A stretch of 22,908 nt of DNA. It comes from Bifidobacterium breve. Its GTDB lineage: Bacteria > Actinomycetota > Actinomycetes > S36-B12. Shown here piece by piece: positions 22,760-22,908 of this stretch (positions are counted from its first letter, which is position 1; each line of letters starts with the position of its first letter). The DNA lies in the NCBI GenBank assembly GCA_945885645.1, contig CAMCYV010000009.1, forward strand, positions 1 through 22,908. The letters run 5' to 3'. The position numbers and the translations under genes were made by a program. The notes under the pieces are model-generated. The model searched no databases. It was not told the origin of the DNA and saw nothing but the letters and a program-made list of their open reading frames with translations.

Positions 22760-22908
22760 ATGGATTCCGCATTAAATACCGGCGACACCGCTTGGATGTT
22801 GACAGCGGCAGCGATGGTGCTGCTCATGATCCCGGGACTTGCATTCTTTTACGGTGGAATGGTTCGTTCAAAATCTGTTCTCAACATGCTCATGATGGTG
22901 ATGGGGGC
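22760..22908 (+). CDS. amt: Ammonium transporter, N-terminal part (partial)
   Basis: The first 49 codons of an Amt/AmtB-family membrane channel that imports ammonium. The encoded start MDSALNTGDTAWMLTAAAMVLL leads into a first membrane helix and then IPGLAFFYGGMVRSKSVLNM, the family hallmark after helix 1. ATG 22760 is well set by AGGAGGA (22748-22754), 5 nt upstream. The gene runs off the window end. In Streptomyces, amt is followed by glnK and glnD, so these are expected just beyond. The nearby GAAAC repeats may link it to nitrogen control. Confidence 0.95.
   Translation, partial: MDSALNTGDTAWMLTAAAMVLLMIPGLAFFYGGMVRSKSVLNMLMMVMG

Noticed and set aside
1..22908. CRISPR arrays, insertion sequences, prophage, toxin-antitoxin or defence genes
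   Set aside because: Looked for on both strands; every larger frame is accounted for by a housekeeping gene, and no repeat-spacer pattern or transposase was seen.

Overview
This is a compact chromosomal window from an actinobacterium (Actinomycetota). The gene order gltX end / tRNA-Gln / tRNA-Glu / leuC-leuD / HU / cofC / plsC-gpsA / ddl / DUF3515 / thiL / rpmB / DAK-family / recG / rsmD / coaD / sepIVA-like / DUF177 / rpmF / rnc / mutM / smc / ftsY / amt follows the order I recall from Streptomyces and relatives. Supporting family traits are F420 synthesis (cofC), a SepIVA-like septation protein, an HU with a Lys/Ala tail and a Cys-type L28. Base composition looks near 50% GC by eye (not computed), below that of high-GC soil genera. 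Genes are tightly packed, no intergenic stretch exceeds about 165 bp, and no mobile elements are seen. That suits a streamlined, perhaps aquatic, actinobacterium, but the exact lineage cannot be read from the sequence.

Layout. 1-420: the 3' end of glutamyl-tRNA synthetase and two of its likely substrates, tRNA-Gln(CTG) and tRNA-Glu(CTC), closed by a hairpin. 488-2484: leuCD, both subunits of isopropylmalate isomerase (leucine synthesis). 2648-3004: the nucleoid protein HU, followed by a strong intrinsic terminator. 3073-3855 (minus): cofC with an extra C-terminal domain. 3854-5637: plsC and gpsA, overlapping by 4 nt, for phospholipid precursor synthesis. 5634-6704 (minus): a Cys/Met-metabolism PLP enzyme. 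6792-7847: D-Ala-D-Ala ligase. 7836-8505 (minus): a stand-alone AsnC/RAM domain and a DUF3515 lipoprotein. 8568-9560: thiL. 9580-9771 (minus): rpmB.

9913-17774 is a long plus-strand run with overlapping or nearly touching genes: a FakA-like DAK protein, RecG, RsmD, CoaD, a SepIVA-like coiled-coil protein, DUF177, L32, RNase III and MutM. It mixes DNA repair, rRNA processing and modification, ribosomal protein, CoA and cell-division functions. 17874-22624 holds smc and ftsY, which share the overlap TAATG (chromosome condensation and SRP receptor). The window ends in the start of an Amt ammonium transporter at 22760.

I looked for an undescribed system and did not find one: this is core housekeeping DNA. 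The points worth a second look are modest. They are the C-terminal extension of CofC, shared start and stop tetranucleotides between opposing genes, a perfect 12-bp palindrome before smc, short repeats before HU, rpmB and rpmF, GAAAC repeats before amt, and an unusually short SepIVA-like protein.
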